DNA of 64,000 nt from Homarus americanus. Its lineage: Eukaryota; Arthropoda; Malacostraca; Decapoda; Nephropidae. A model generated the notes under the pieces. That model saw only the letters and a list, made by a program, of their open reading frames with translations. It did no database searches and had not been told where the DNA came from. Shown here piece by piece: positions 1-10,300 of this stretch. The stretch's first letter is position 1; every line of letters begins with the position of its first letter. A program made the position numbers and the translations under genes. The DNA is taken from positions 113,672 to 177,671 of the forward strand of contig NW_024724368.1 of the NCBI RefSeq assembly GCF_018991925.1, in the 5' to 3' direction.

Positions 1-3000
1 CTTTGTTATACTCGACCAGGGGGATTTTGTTATACTCGATCAGGGGGCTCTGTTATACTCGAGCGGGGGACTTTGTTACACTCGATAAGGTGATTTTGTT
101 ATACTCGATCAAAGGACTTTGTTATACTCGATCAGGGAACTTTGTTATACTCGATTAGTTGGCTTTATTATACTCGACCAGGGGCCATTCTTATGGTCGA
201 TGAGGTGACTTTGTTATGCTCGTTTAGGGGGTTTGCTATACTCGGTCAGGGGACTTTGTTATACTCGATCAGGGGGCTTTGTTATACTCGACCAGGGGAC
301 TTTGTTATACTCTATCAAAGGGCTTTGTTATACACGATCAGGGGACTTTGTTATACTCCATCAGGAACCTTTGTTATACTCGATCAGGGGGTTTTCTATA
401 CTCGGTCAGGGAACTTTGTTACACTCGATCAGGGGGCTTTGTTATATTCGATCAGGGGACTTTGTTATACTCGATCAGGGGGTTTTCTATACTCGGTCAG
501 GGAACTTTGTTACACTCGATCAGGGGGCTTTGTTATACTCGACCAGGGGACTTTGTTATACTCTATCAGAGGGCTTTGTTATACTCGATGAGGGATCTTT
601 GTTATAATCGATCAGTAGAGTTGGTTATACTCGAACAGGGGACTTTGTTATACTCGATTAGGGGCCTTTGTTAGACTCGATGAGGGACCTTTGTTATAAT
701 GGATCAGTGGACTTGGTTATACTCGATTAGGGGACTTTGTTATTCGCGATGAGGGAGCTTTGTTATACTCGGTCAGGGGACTTTGTTGTACTCGATGAGG
801 AGGCTTTATTATACTCGACCAGGGGCTTTTTTATGCTCGATCACGTGACTTTATTATATTCGACCAGGGGCTTTGATATACTCCATCAGGGGCCTTTTTA
901 TACTCGACCAGGGACTTTGTTACACTCGACCAGGGGCCTTTGTTTTACTCGAGCTGGTGACTTTGTTATACTCGACCAGGGGGATTTTGTTATACTCGAT
1001 TAGGGGGCTTTGTCATACTCGAGCAGAGGACTTTGTTATACTCGATAAGGTGACTTTGTTTTACTCGATCAGGGGACTTTGTTATACTGGATTAGGGGAC
1101 TTTGTTATACTCGATGAGGAGGGTTTTTATACTCGATCAGGAAACTTTGTTATACTCGATGAGGAGGCTTTATTATACTCGACCAGGGGCCTTTCTTATG
1201 CTCGATCAAGTGACTTTGTTATACTCGACGAGGGCTTTGATATACTCCATCAGGGGCCTTTGTTATACTCGATTAGGGGACTTTGTCATATTCGATCAAG
1301 GGTCATTCTTCTACTCGATCAGGTGACTTTGTTATACTCGATCAGGGGACTTTGTTATACTCGATGAGGGCTCTTTGTTATACTCGATCAGGGAACAATT
1401 TCCTTTATTGCCCTCGATGAGGGGACTTTGTTTTACTCGATCAAAGGGCTTTGTTCATACTCGATCAGGGGACTTTGTTATACTCGATGATGGCCCTTTG
1501 TTATACTCGACCAGAGGACTTTGTTTTACTCGATCAAGGGGCTTTGTTATACTCGATCAGGGGACTTTGTTATACTCGACCAGGGGACTTTTTTATACTC
1601 GATTAGGGAACTTTGTTATAATAGATTAGGAAACTTTGTTATACTCGATGAGGGGCCTTTGTTATACTCGACCAGGGGACTTTGTTATATTCGACCAGGG
1701 GTATTTTGTTATACTCGATTAGGGGGCTTTGTCATACTCGAGCAGAGGACTTTGTTATACTCGATAAGGTGACTTTGTTATACTCGATTAGGGGACTTTG
1801 TTATACTCGATCAGGGGACTTTCTTATACTCGATGAGGAGGCTTTTTATATTCGATTAGGGAACTTTGTTATTATCAATCAGAGGGCTTTGTTATACTCG
1901 ATCAGGGGACTTTGTTATACTAGATGAGGAGGCTTTATTATACTCGACCAGGGGCCTTTGTTATGCTCGATCACGTCACTTTGTTATACTCGACGAGGGC
2001 TTTGACATACTCCATCAGGGGCCTTTTTATACTCGACCAAGGACTTTGTTATACTCGACCAGGGGACTTTGTTATTCTTGCTCAGGTGACTTTTTTATAC
2101 TCGATCAGGGGGCTTTGTTATATTCGATCAAAGGTCTTTTTTATACTCGATCAGGGGCCATTTTTATGCTCGATCAGGTGACTTTGTTATATTCGATCAG
2201 GGGACTTTGTTATACTCGATCAGGGGGTTTGCTATGCTCGGTCAGGGGACTTTGTTACACTCGATCAGGGGGCTGTGTTATACTCGACCAGGGGACTTTG
2301 TTATACTCTATCAAAGGACTTTGTTATACTCGATCAGAGGACTTTGTTATATTCCATCAGGAGCCTTTGTTATACTCGATCATGGGCCTTTGTTATACTC
2401 AATCAAGGGCCTATGTTATACTCGATGAGGGTACTTTGTTATACTCGATATGGGGACTTTGTTATACCCGACCAGGGGGCTTTGATATACTCGATCAAGG
2501 TACTTTGTTATACTCGATCAGGGGACTTTGTCATATTCGATCAAGGGTCTTTCTTATACTCGATTAGGTGACTTTGTTATACTCGATCAGGGGACTTTGT
2601 TATACTCGATCAGGGGGTTTGTTATACTCGATCAGGTGACTTTGTTATAATCGATCAGGGGACTTTGTTATACTCGACCAGGGAACTTTGTTTTACTCGA
2701 TCAACGGGCTATATTTATACTCGATGAGGGGACTTTGTTATACTCGATTAGAGGCCTTTGTTAGACTCGATGAGGGACCTTTGTTATAATCGATCAGTGG
2801 AGTTGGTTATACTCGATCACGGGACTTTGTTATACTCGATTAGGGGCCTTTGTTAGACTCGATGAGGGACCTTTGTTACAATCGATCAGTGGACTTGGTT
2901 ATACTCGATCAGGGGACTTTGTTATTCTCGATCAGGGAGCTTTGTTATACTCGGTCAGGGGACTTTGTTGTACTCGATGAGGAGGCTTTATTATACTCGA

Positions 3001-3265
3001 CCAGGGGCCTTTTTATGCTCGATCACGTGACTTTATTATATTCGACTAGGGGCTTTGATATACTCCATCAGGGGTCTTTTTATACTCGACCAAGGACTTT
3101 GTTATACTCGACCAGGGGACTTTGTTATTCTTGCTCAGGTGACTTTTTTGTACTCGCTCAGGGGGCTTTGTTATATTCGATCAAAGGACTTTTTTATACT
3201 CGATGAAGGGGCTTTGTTATACTCGACCAGGGGCCTTTGTAAAGCTCGACGAGGCCTTTATTTAT
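1..3265. repeat. 23-bp satellite array, left block
   Basis: Tandem array of a 23-bp unit with core TTTGTTATACTCGA followed by a variable dinucleotide context (TCAGG, CCAGG, TGAGG or TTAGG). About 140 units are present. The unit is not a multiple of 3 and carries no stop codon in the three forward frames, so three units (69 bp) read as a spurious 23-residue periodic peptide in every plus frame. That explains the many overlapping open frames here, and I do not regard them as genes. The array continues at 7359 after a retroelement insertion. Copies of this block recur further right: positions 1-1050 match 14515-15564 almost base for base. Confidence 0.97.
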
Positions 3266-3584
3266 TATATGTATATTATGTATGCTGGATTATGTATGTA
3301 TGTATATTATGTGCTCCATTTATATTTATTCCAGCCTAGCTAGCAGCGATGTGTAATGTTATTACCATATCCCACACGCTTAGTTAATGTGCCTGTGACG
3401 TATGGAAGCTGCTAATGTATCACTTGCCATACGTCGTCTATGGTAGTTGACCAAGAGCTTAGCTAGGGAGCAGTGCTGCCCACCTCTGTGTACATACTCT
3501 TATCCAGTAAACCGAACCCACAAAACTATACAGGTGTTTGTGTTCTCTCCTGTATATAGAACTTATTACCCAGAACATCTAACA
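3266..3584 (+). repeat. 5' LTR of the RT-less Gypsy element
   Basis: 319-bp long terminal repeat matching 7033-7358 along its whole length. It starts TAT where the 3' copy starts TGT, one change in the terminal dinucleotide, and ends ...CATCTAACA. A TATA-like stretch (TGTATATAGA, about 3551-3560) lies 25-35 bp before the 3' edge. The repeat contains an AT-rich ATGTATATTATG run near its start, where the two LTRs differ by small indels. Confidence 0.9.
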
Positions 3585-3602
3585 TGGCGCAGTGCGTAGT
3601 TT
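3585..3602 (+). other. Primer-binding site, tRNA-Ser-like
   Basis: Directly after the LTR end comes TGGCGCAGTGCGTAG. The leading TGG pairs with a tRNA CCA tail, and the stretch resembles the complement of arthropod tRNA-Ser 3' ends (TGGCGCAG, two mismatches, GTAG). Drosophila 17.6/297-type elements use tRNA-Ser, from memory. The position is firm; the tRNA identity is tentative. Confidence 0.6.
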
Positions 3603-4140
3603 TACTGGATTATTACGAGTGATTAGTGCAAGTTTGTGGAAAGCCGGCTGATGGATCCCCGCCTTGGGTCAACCCCGCGTCATCCCTCGAAGAATTTCGC
3701 AACTTTGAGCAGTGTCAGTGACAGTGATTTCTGTGAAGTGTTTAGTGCATTGTGTGTTTCGTGCCATTCATGTGTGACCTTGTTCGAACGGATTTCCAAG
3801 GTATACGGCATGTTCTGGGCATTTGTGGGGTGTAGAGCTCAGCGCACCCTCCTCTGACCGTTTACAGAGAGCGACTGAGCTACTCCTATCTCCACCCCCC
3901 TCCCTCACAGCGCCGCCTCCACCCCCCCCTCACAGCTGGGGCGAGACGCTCTGCCTGCCTGGGACACACACACATACATGTACTAACACTTGCTGACCGC
4001 GCGGCTTTCTTATATATATTTTATATATATAACCTACTTATCTGTGTATTTAATTAAATTTTTTTTGTCTGAAATCTTGTTGATACGACAGGCTGACCGG
4101 TCAACACTGATTTAAGACACAGTACACAGAGGAAGTAGTT

Positions 4141-7020
4141 ATGTCTCATGCCTTACGTAGCCGTGGACCCAGCGCCTGGATGAGTCAAGCGGATGATAGT
4201 CCCCCAGAGATGGATGACCAGGCCGGCCCAGCTCCCACAACATCGCGCAGCCCTTCACCTCAACATTCAGCGTTATCTCCAGAGATAATTGCCTTAATGA
4301 AATTTATGAGAGATGAGAGACGCGAGGATGAAGCTCACAGACGTTTGGCGGATGAGCACAGAAGGCAAGCAGAGGCAGAACGAGACCACCAACGGAGAAT
4401 GGAAGACAGTGCACGGTTTGAAGCCTTGATATCTCGCCTCACTGTTAACCAAGCCCCTGGCTCTAACACTGCCTCGGTACTGAATGGTTCAGATACCTCA
4501 TCCATGCTTCCTTCACGCCCCCCAGCCCCACCTCAAGCAGCAGCTCAAACACCGCCCATCTTGGAGCCTGATGTAAATTTCCAGACTTTTCGCGAATGGC
4601 GGCGGCGTTGGGCTGATTATGCTACAATGGTGGATCTCCAGAGTTTGTCACAGCCTAAACAACTCATCCAGCTGCGTATGTGCCTGTCCTTGGAAGTTCA
4701 GCGTGTCTTAGAACATACGTTGCAGGTACCCCCAACCTCTTCGCTGTCTGTAGAGGAGGTACTGGACGTTCTACAACGGCACATCAAAGGACAGCAGAAT
4801 GAAGCTCTGCGCAGGAGGGAATTGTTTAGCTGCAGACAGATGGAGGGTGAGTCTTTTGACGCTTTTTATGTACGTCTTAAGAGAGCCTCGGAAGAGGTAG
4901 ATATATGTTTAGGCCACCACCAGCAGTGCGAGGAGACTCAGTTGAAGCAGGTGATCCTGATGGGTGTTAAGGACGAGGAACTTGTCCAATGCCTCACCTC
5001 CCTCGACTCTTCCTCTTCTCTTCAGGATGTGTTGACGATATGTCGCTCCTATGAGGCTGCCAGGTGTGCCACCTCTGCCATCCGAGCTCCCCCTACAGCT
5101 GTACGCGCTGTTTCCCGGTACAAGAAGGACAAGAAGTCTGCTCCTACGCCTTCGCCCACCACGTCCACGCCCAGTTCATTTTGCAACAACTGTGGTAAGC
5201 AGCACGGAACACAGGTATGTCCAGCTGCTCAGTCTACCTGCAACAGTTGTGACCGTATGGGCCACTGGTCGCTCACAGTGCGGTGCCCAGCTAAGTACGT
5301 ACAGTGCAATGTGTGCGGTCGCCTGGGCCACTATGACAAGTGTTGCCCTACCCACGAACCCAAGGGACAGCGTCGGCGGAAGCTTCGGCGCCCTTCTACC
5401 AGTGAGGGCCGCCCACAGTCGCCAAATCAGAGGCACGACGACCCGGGACAAAGCCCGACCCATTTTAGGAGGGTGTACTCCTCGCATCCCAGGACCAAAG
5501 CCCCCCAGTACATCAGCGTCATCGTGACCTACGGCGGTGTGTCATCCCGTCTTCAGATGTTGCCCGACACCGGCGCTGATGCTACAGTCATCGGTCCCCA
5601 GCATTTGCGATGCTTGGGGCTCTCTCCAAGCGATCTAGGACCGCCTCCCAAGGACCTCTGCGTCATGGCAGATGGTTCACAGATGGCCCCAGCCCTGGGT
5701 TCACTCTATGCACATGTCACCTTTGGCAACAGGTCGTGTCAGGCCTGGATTGACGTGCATAATGGTGTCCCGACTCCCTTGCTGTCCTACAGACATTGTG
5801 AAGAGTTGGCCATCATCTCCCAGGACTTCCCAACACCGATTCTCGAGGTAAATTACGCCAACAGGGTGCATGAAGGGAGCAGCAACTACCCTGCTGCCGC
5901 CCTACCCCTACCTCTGGCCAGTGACACCTCTCCTTCGGTAGTTGTCCCTGCTGCATCACGTCCCCACGCCCTGGCTCGCCTTCACGACAGTCACCGTGGA
6001 GCTGAGGCCACCAAACGATGTGCACGACAGACTGTGTTCCGGCCTGGCATCGACCCCGACATCTCCAATGCTGTCCAGGTGTGTAAGCCCCGCCACGTAT
6101 TACAACCCAGCCAGCAGCAGGTACCCTTCATGAGTGACGACAACCCCACCCGCCCCTTTGAGTCTGTGTCGGCAGACTTTTTCTGTGTGTCAGGAAAGTC
6201 CTTCCTGGTTATCGTCGACCGTCTCTCTGGTTGGCCGGTTGTCATCAAGGGCGGTAATGACACGACGTCTGCCGCCACCATCAGCAAGTTCCGCCACTAC
6301 TTCCGTGACGTGGGCGTTCCTGTACGCCTGCGAACCGACGGAGGGCCTCAGTTCACAAGCCGGGAATTTGCTGTGTTCCTCGACCGATGGGGAGTCCGGC
6401 ATGTGTTGTCATCGCCCCATTACCCGCAGTCCAACGGCCACGCTGAGGCTGCTGTCAAATCCCTGAAGCACCTCATCCTTAAGGTGGCCCCTTCTGGGAA
6501 CATTGACTGCGAGGCCTTCGACCGGGGTCATCTTGAACTCCGCAACACACCTAACTACACCGGACGCTCCCCTGCCCAGGTTTTGTATGGACGCCCCCTT
6601 CGTTCTTGTGTCCCTGCTCACCCTCAATCCTTCTCCAAGGAGTGGCAGGCCAAGACAGAGGATTGTGATCGCCGAGCCGCCGAACGTGTTCAGGACGTCG
6701 TCGCCCGCTACACCGACCACGCCAGTTCTCTCCCCAGGTTGAGTGTCGGCACCCAAGTCCGTGTTCAGGACCCGACCTCCCTACGTTGGGACAAAGTAGG
6801 CGTAGTCATGGGTCTCGGCAGGTCACGGGACTACCAGGTGCGGTTACCCAGTGGTCGTGTGTGGTGGAGGAACCGCCGTTTTCTCCGCCCCGTAACACTG
6901 CCTTCTGCTGGCCCCGCCACCAGTGTTGAGTCCCACACCCTTCCCAGTGATGAAGTCCCTCGACGCTCAGAACGGACCCAGAAGAAGAGGTCCGCTCAAG
7001 ACTTTGCTATGAGCGTATAG
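4141..7020 (+). CDS. Gag-protease-integrase polyprotein without reverse transcriptase
   Basis: 959 codons from an ATG after a long leader. Residues about 56-101 are a charged, coiled-coil-like stretch rich in E, R, D and H. Residues about 146-305 are a Gag (retrotransposon capsid) region. Residues 348-402 contain three CCHC-type zinc knuckles. The protease motif DTGAD is at 476-480. The expected RT and RNase H are missing: a proline/alanine/serine-rich linker (about 575-608) runs straight into the integrase zinc-binding region (H615, H618, C648). The catalytic triad reads D679, D733 and E769, with 35 residues between the last two as in D,D-35-E integrases. A chromodomain/GPY-like C-terminal module lies at about 868-922. 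R651 sits where the second zinc-binding cysteine of the CxxC pair is normally found. The stop codon abuts the polypurine tract. Gag could form particles and integrase could act, but cDNA synthesis would need RT in trans (inference). Confidence 0.9.
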   Translation: MSHALRSRGPSAWMSQADDSPPEMDDQAGPAPTTSRSPSPQHSALSPEIIALMKFMRDERREDEAHRRLADEHRRQAEAERDHQRRMEDSARFEALISRLTVNQAPGSNTASVLNGSDTSSMLPSRPPAPPQAAAQTPPILEPDVNFQTFREWRRRWADYATMVDLQSLSQPKQLIQLRMCLSLEVQRVLEHTLQVPPTSSLSVEEVLDVLQRHIKGQQNEALRRRELFSCRQMEGESFDAFYVRLKRASEEVDICLGHHQQCEETQLKQVILMGVKDEELVQCLTSLDSSSSLQDVLTICRSYEAARCATSAIRAPPTAVRAVSRYKKDKKSAPTPSPTTSTPSSFCNNCGKQHGTQVCPAAQSTCNSCDRMGHWSLTVRCPAKYVQCNVCGRLGHYDKCCPTHEPKGQRRRKLRRPSTSEGRPQSPNQRHDDPGQSPTHFRRVYSSHPRTKAPQYISVIVTYGGVSSRLQMLPDTGADATVIGPQHLRCLGLSPSDLGPPPKDLCVMADGSQMAPALGSLYAHVTFGNRSCQAWIDVHNGVPTPLLSYRHCEELAIISQDFPTPILEVNYANRVHEGSSNYPAAALPLPLASDTSPSVVVPAASRPHALARLHDSHRGAEATKRCARQTVFRPGIDPDISNAVQVCKPRHVLQPSQQQVPFMSDDNPTRPFESVSADFFCVSGKSFLVIVDRLSGWPVVIKGGNDTTSAATISKFRHYFRDVGVPVRLRTDGGPQFTSREFAVFLDRWGVRHVLSSPHYPQSNGHAEAAVKSLKHLILKVAPSGNIDCEAFDRGHLELRNTPNYTGRSPAQVLYGRPLRSCVPAHPQSFSKEWQAKTEDCDRRAAERVQDVVARYTDHASSLPRLSVGTQVRVQDPTSLRWDKVGVVMGLGRSRDYQVRLPSGRVWWRNRRFLRPVTLPSAGPATSVESHTLPSDEVPRRSERTQKKRSAQDFAMSV

Positions 7021-7032
7021 GGGGGAGGGAGG
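7018..7032 (+). other. Polypurine tract
   Basis: TAGGGGGGAGGGAGG directly precedes the TG that opens the 3' LTR, the expected place and composition for the plus-strand primer. Its first three bases are the stop codon of the polyprotein. Confidence 0.85.
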
Positions 7033-7358
7033 TGTATGTATATTATGTATACTGGATTATGTATTATGTATGTATATTATGTATGTGCTCCATTTATATT
7101 TATTCAGCCTAGCTAGCAGCGCGTGGCAATGTTATTACCATATCCCACATGCTTAATTAATGTGCCTGGCGACGTATGGAAGCTGCTAATGTATCACTTG
7201 CCATACGTCGTCTATGGTAGTTGACCAAGAGCTTAGCTAGGGAGCAGTGCTACCCACCTCTGTGTACATACTCTTATCCAGTAAACCGAACCTACAAAAC
7301 TATACAGGTGTTTGTGTTCTCTCCTGTATATAGAACTTATTACCCAGAACATCTAACA
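7033..7358 (+). repeat. 3' LTR of the RT-less Gypsy element
   Basis: 326-bp repeat with canonical TG...CA ends, aligning with 3266-3584. The satellite resumes at 7359 with GTTATACTCGACGAGG, in register with the broken unit left of the 5' LTR. Confidence 0.9.
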
Positions 7359-10300
7359 GTTATACTCGACGAGGGGCCTTTATTATACTCGATGAGGGGG
7401 CCTTTGTTATAATCGACCAGGGGACTTTGTTATACTCAACCAAGGGATTTTGATACACTCATTTAGGGGACTGTGTTATACTTGACCAGGGGACTTTGTT
7501 ATACAGGATCAGGGCCCTATGTTATACTCGTTCAGGAGGCTTTGTTATACTCGATCAAGTGACTTTGTTATACTCGATGCGGAGGCTTTATTATATTCGA
7601 CCAGTGGTCTTTGTTACGCTCGATCACGTGACTGTGTCATACTCGACCAGGGGGCATTTTTATACTCGACCAGGTGACTTTGTTATACTCGATGAGGGCC
7701 CTTTGTTATACTCGATGAGGGGCCTTTGTTATACTCGACCAGGAAACTTTGTAATACTGAATCAACGGGCTTTGTTTATACTCGTTCAGGGGACTTTGTT
7801 ATACTCGATTAGGGGACTTTGTTATACTCGATGAGGGCTCTTTGTTATACTCGATCAGGAAACAATGTTATACTCGATCAGGGGCCTTTGTTAGACTCGA
7901 TCGGGGGACTTTGTTATACTCGACCAGAGGACTTTGTTTTACTCGATCAAGGGGCTTTGTTATACTCGATCAAGGGACTTTGTTATACTCGACCAGGGAC
8001 CTTGTTATACGCGATAAGGGGCCTTTGTTATACTCGATGAGGGCCCTTTGTTATACTCGATGAGGGTACTTTGTTTTACTCGATCAAAGGGCTTTGTTCA
8101 TACTCGATCAGGGGACTTTGTTATACTCGATGAGGGCCCTTTGTTATACTCGTCCAGAGGACTTTGTTTTACTCGATCAAGGGGCTTTGTTATACTCGAT
8201 CAGGGGACTTTGTTATACTCGACCAGGGGACTTTTTTATACTCGATTAGGGGACTTTGTTATAATAGATCAGGAAACTTTGTTATACTCGATGAGGGGCC
8301 TTTGTTATACTCGACCAGGGGACTTTGTTATACTCGAGCAGGGGACTTTGTTATACTCGACCAGGGGGATTTTGTTATACTCGATAAGGTGACTTTGTTA
8401 TACTCGATCAGGGGACTTTGTTATACTCGAGCAGGGGACTTTGTTATACTCGACCAGGGGGATTTTGTTGTACTCGATAAGGTGACTTTGTTATACTCGA
8501 TTAGGGGACTTTGTTATACTCGATCAGGGGACTTTGTTTTACTCGATGAGGAGGCTTTTTATACTCGATTAGGGAACTTTGTTATTATCAATCAGAGGGC
8601 TTTGTTATACTCGATCAGTGGACTTTGTTATACTAGATGAGGAGGCTTTATTATACTCGACCAGGGGCCTTTGTTATGCTCGATCACGTGACTTTGTTAT
8701 ACTCGACGAGGGCTTTGATATACTCCATCAGGGGCCTTTTTGTACTCGACCAAGGACTTTGTTATACTCGACCAGGGGATTTTGTTATTCTTGCTCAGGT
8801 GACTTTTTTATACTCGATCATAGGCCGTTTTTATGCTCGATCAGGTGACTTTGTTTTATTCGATTAGGGGACTTTGTTATACTCGATCAGGGGGTTTGCT
8901 ATACTCGGTCAGGGGACTTTGTTACACTCGATCAGGGGCTTTGTTATACTCGACCAGGGGACTTTGTTATACTCTATCAAAGGACTTTGTTATACTCGAT
9001 CAGAGGACTTTGTTATATTCCATCAGGAGCCTTTGTTATACTCGATCATGGGCCTTTGTTATACTCAATCAAGGGCCTATGTTATACTCGATGAGGGTAC
9101 TTTGTTATACTCGATATGGGGACTTTGTTATACTCGACCAGGGGGCTTTGATATACTCGATCAAGGGACTTTGTTATACTCGATCAGGGGACTTTGTCAT
9201 ATTCGATCAAGGGTCTTTCTTATACTCGATCAGGTGACTTTGTTATCCTCGATCAGGGGACTTTGTTATACTCGATCAGGGGGTTTGTTATACTCGGTCA
9301 GGTGACTTTGTTATAATCGATCAGGGGACTTTGTTATACTCGACCAGGGAACTTTGTCATACTCGATCAACGGGCTTTATTTATACTCGATGAGGGGACT
9401 TTGTTATACTCGATTAGAGGCCTTTGTTAGACTCGATGAGGGACCTTTGTTATAATCGATCAGTGGAGTTATCGGTCAGAGTAGGACAATCAGGATGTGT
9501 ATATGTAAGGGGCCTTTTTATGCTCGATGACGTGAGTTTATTATACTCGACCAGGGGCTTTGATATACTCTATATGGGGGCTTTTTTATACTTGACCAGG
9601 GACCTTGTTATACTCGACCAGGGGACTTTGTTATTGTCGATGAAGGGACTTTGTTATACTCGATCAGGGGGCTTTGTTATACTCGATCAATGGGACTTTT
9701 TTATACTCGATGAGGGGGCTTTGTTATACTCGACCAGGGGTCTTTGTAAAGCTCGACGAGGGGCCTTTGTTATACTCGATGAGGGGCCTTTGTTATACTC
9801 GATGAGGGGCCTTTGCTATACTCGACCAGGGGACTTTTTTATACTCGACCAGGGTGCTTTGATTCACTCAATCAGGGACTTTGATATACTCGACCAGGGG
9901 ACTTTGTTATACTCGACCAGGGGGATTTTGTTATACTCGATCAGGGGGCTTTGTTATACTCGAGCAGGGGACTTGTTACACTCGATAAGGTGATTTTGTT
10001 ATACTCGATCAAAGGACTTTGTTATACTCGATCAGGTAACTTTGTTATACTCGATTAGTTGGCTTTATTATACTCGACCAGGGGCCATTCTTATGGTCGA
10101 TGAGGTGACTTTGTTATGCTCGTTTAGGGGGTTTACTATACTCGGTCAGGGGACTTTGTTATACTCGATCAGGGGGCTTTGTTATACTCGACCAGGGGAC
10201 TTTGTTATACTCTATCAAAGGGCTTTGTTATACACGATCAGGGGACTTTGTTATACTCCATCAGGAGCCTTTGTTATACTCGATCAGGGGGTTTTCTATA

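Larger units (their letters stand above)
3266..7358 (+). mobile_element. Ty3/Gypsy LTR retroelement lacking RT and RNase H
   Basis: Complete-looking LTR element inserted in the 23-bp satellite. The flanking pentamers TTTAT (3261-3265) and GTTAT (7359-7363) fit a 5-bp target duplication with one mismatch. The order is LTR, primer site, a leader of about 540 bp, one 959-codon frame, purine tract, LTR. The open frame holds Gag, protease and integrase. The reverse transcriptase/RNase H block expected between protease and integrase is absent, although the frame stays open. The protease and integrase resemble the Mag/K02A2.6-like part of Ty3/Gypsy (family knowledge). By eye the LTRs differ by about a dozen substitutions and a few short indels, so the copy is neither brand-new nor ancient. 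It probably depends on a relative for reverse transcription (inference). Confidence 0.9.

Noticed and set aside
3636..3857. 73-codon frame in the leader of the Gypsy element as a separate Gag start
   Set aside because: Begins at GTG, has no Gag-like motif, and is separated from the polyprotein by stops; treated as leader.
5176..6756. Several 60-160-codon frames on both strands inside the Gypsy element
   Set aside because: Overlap the 959-codon polyprotein in other frames and show no motif of their own.
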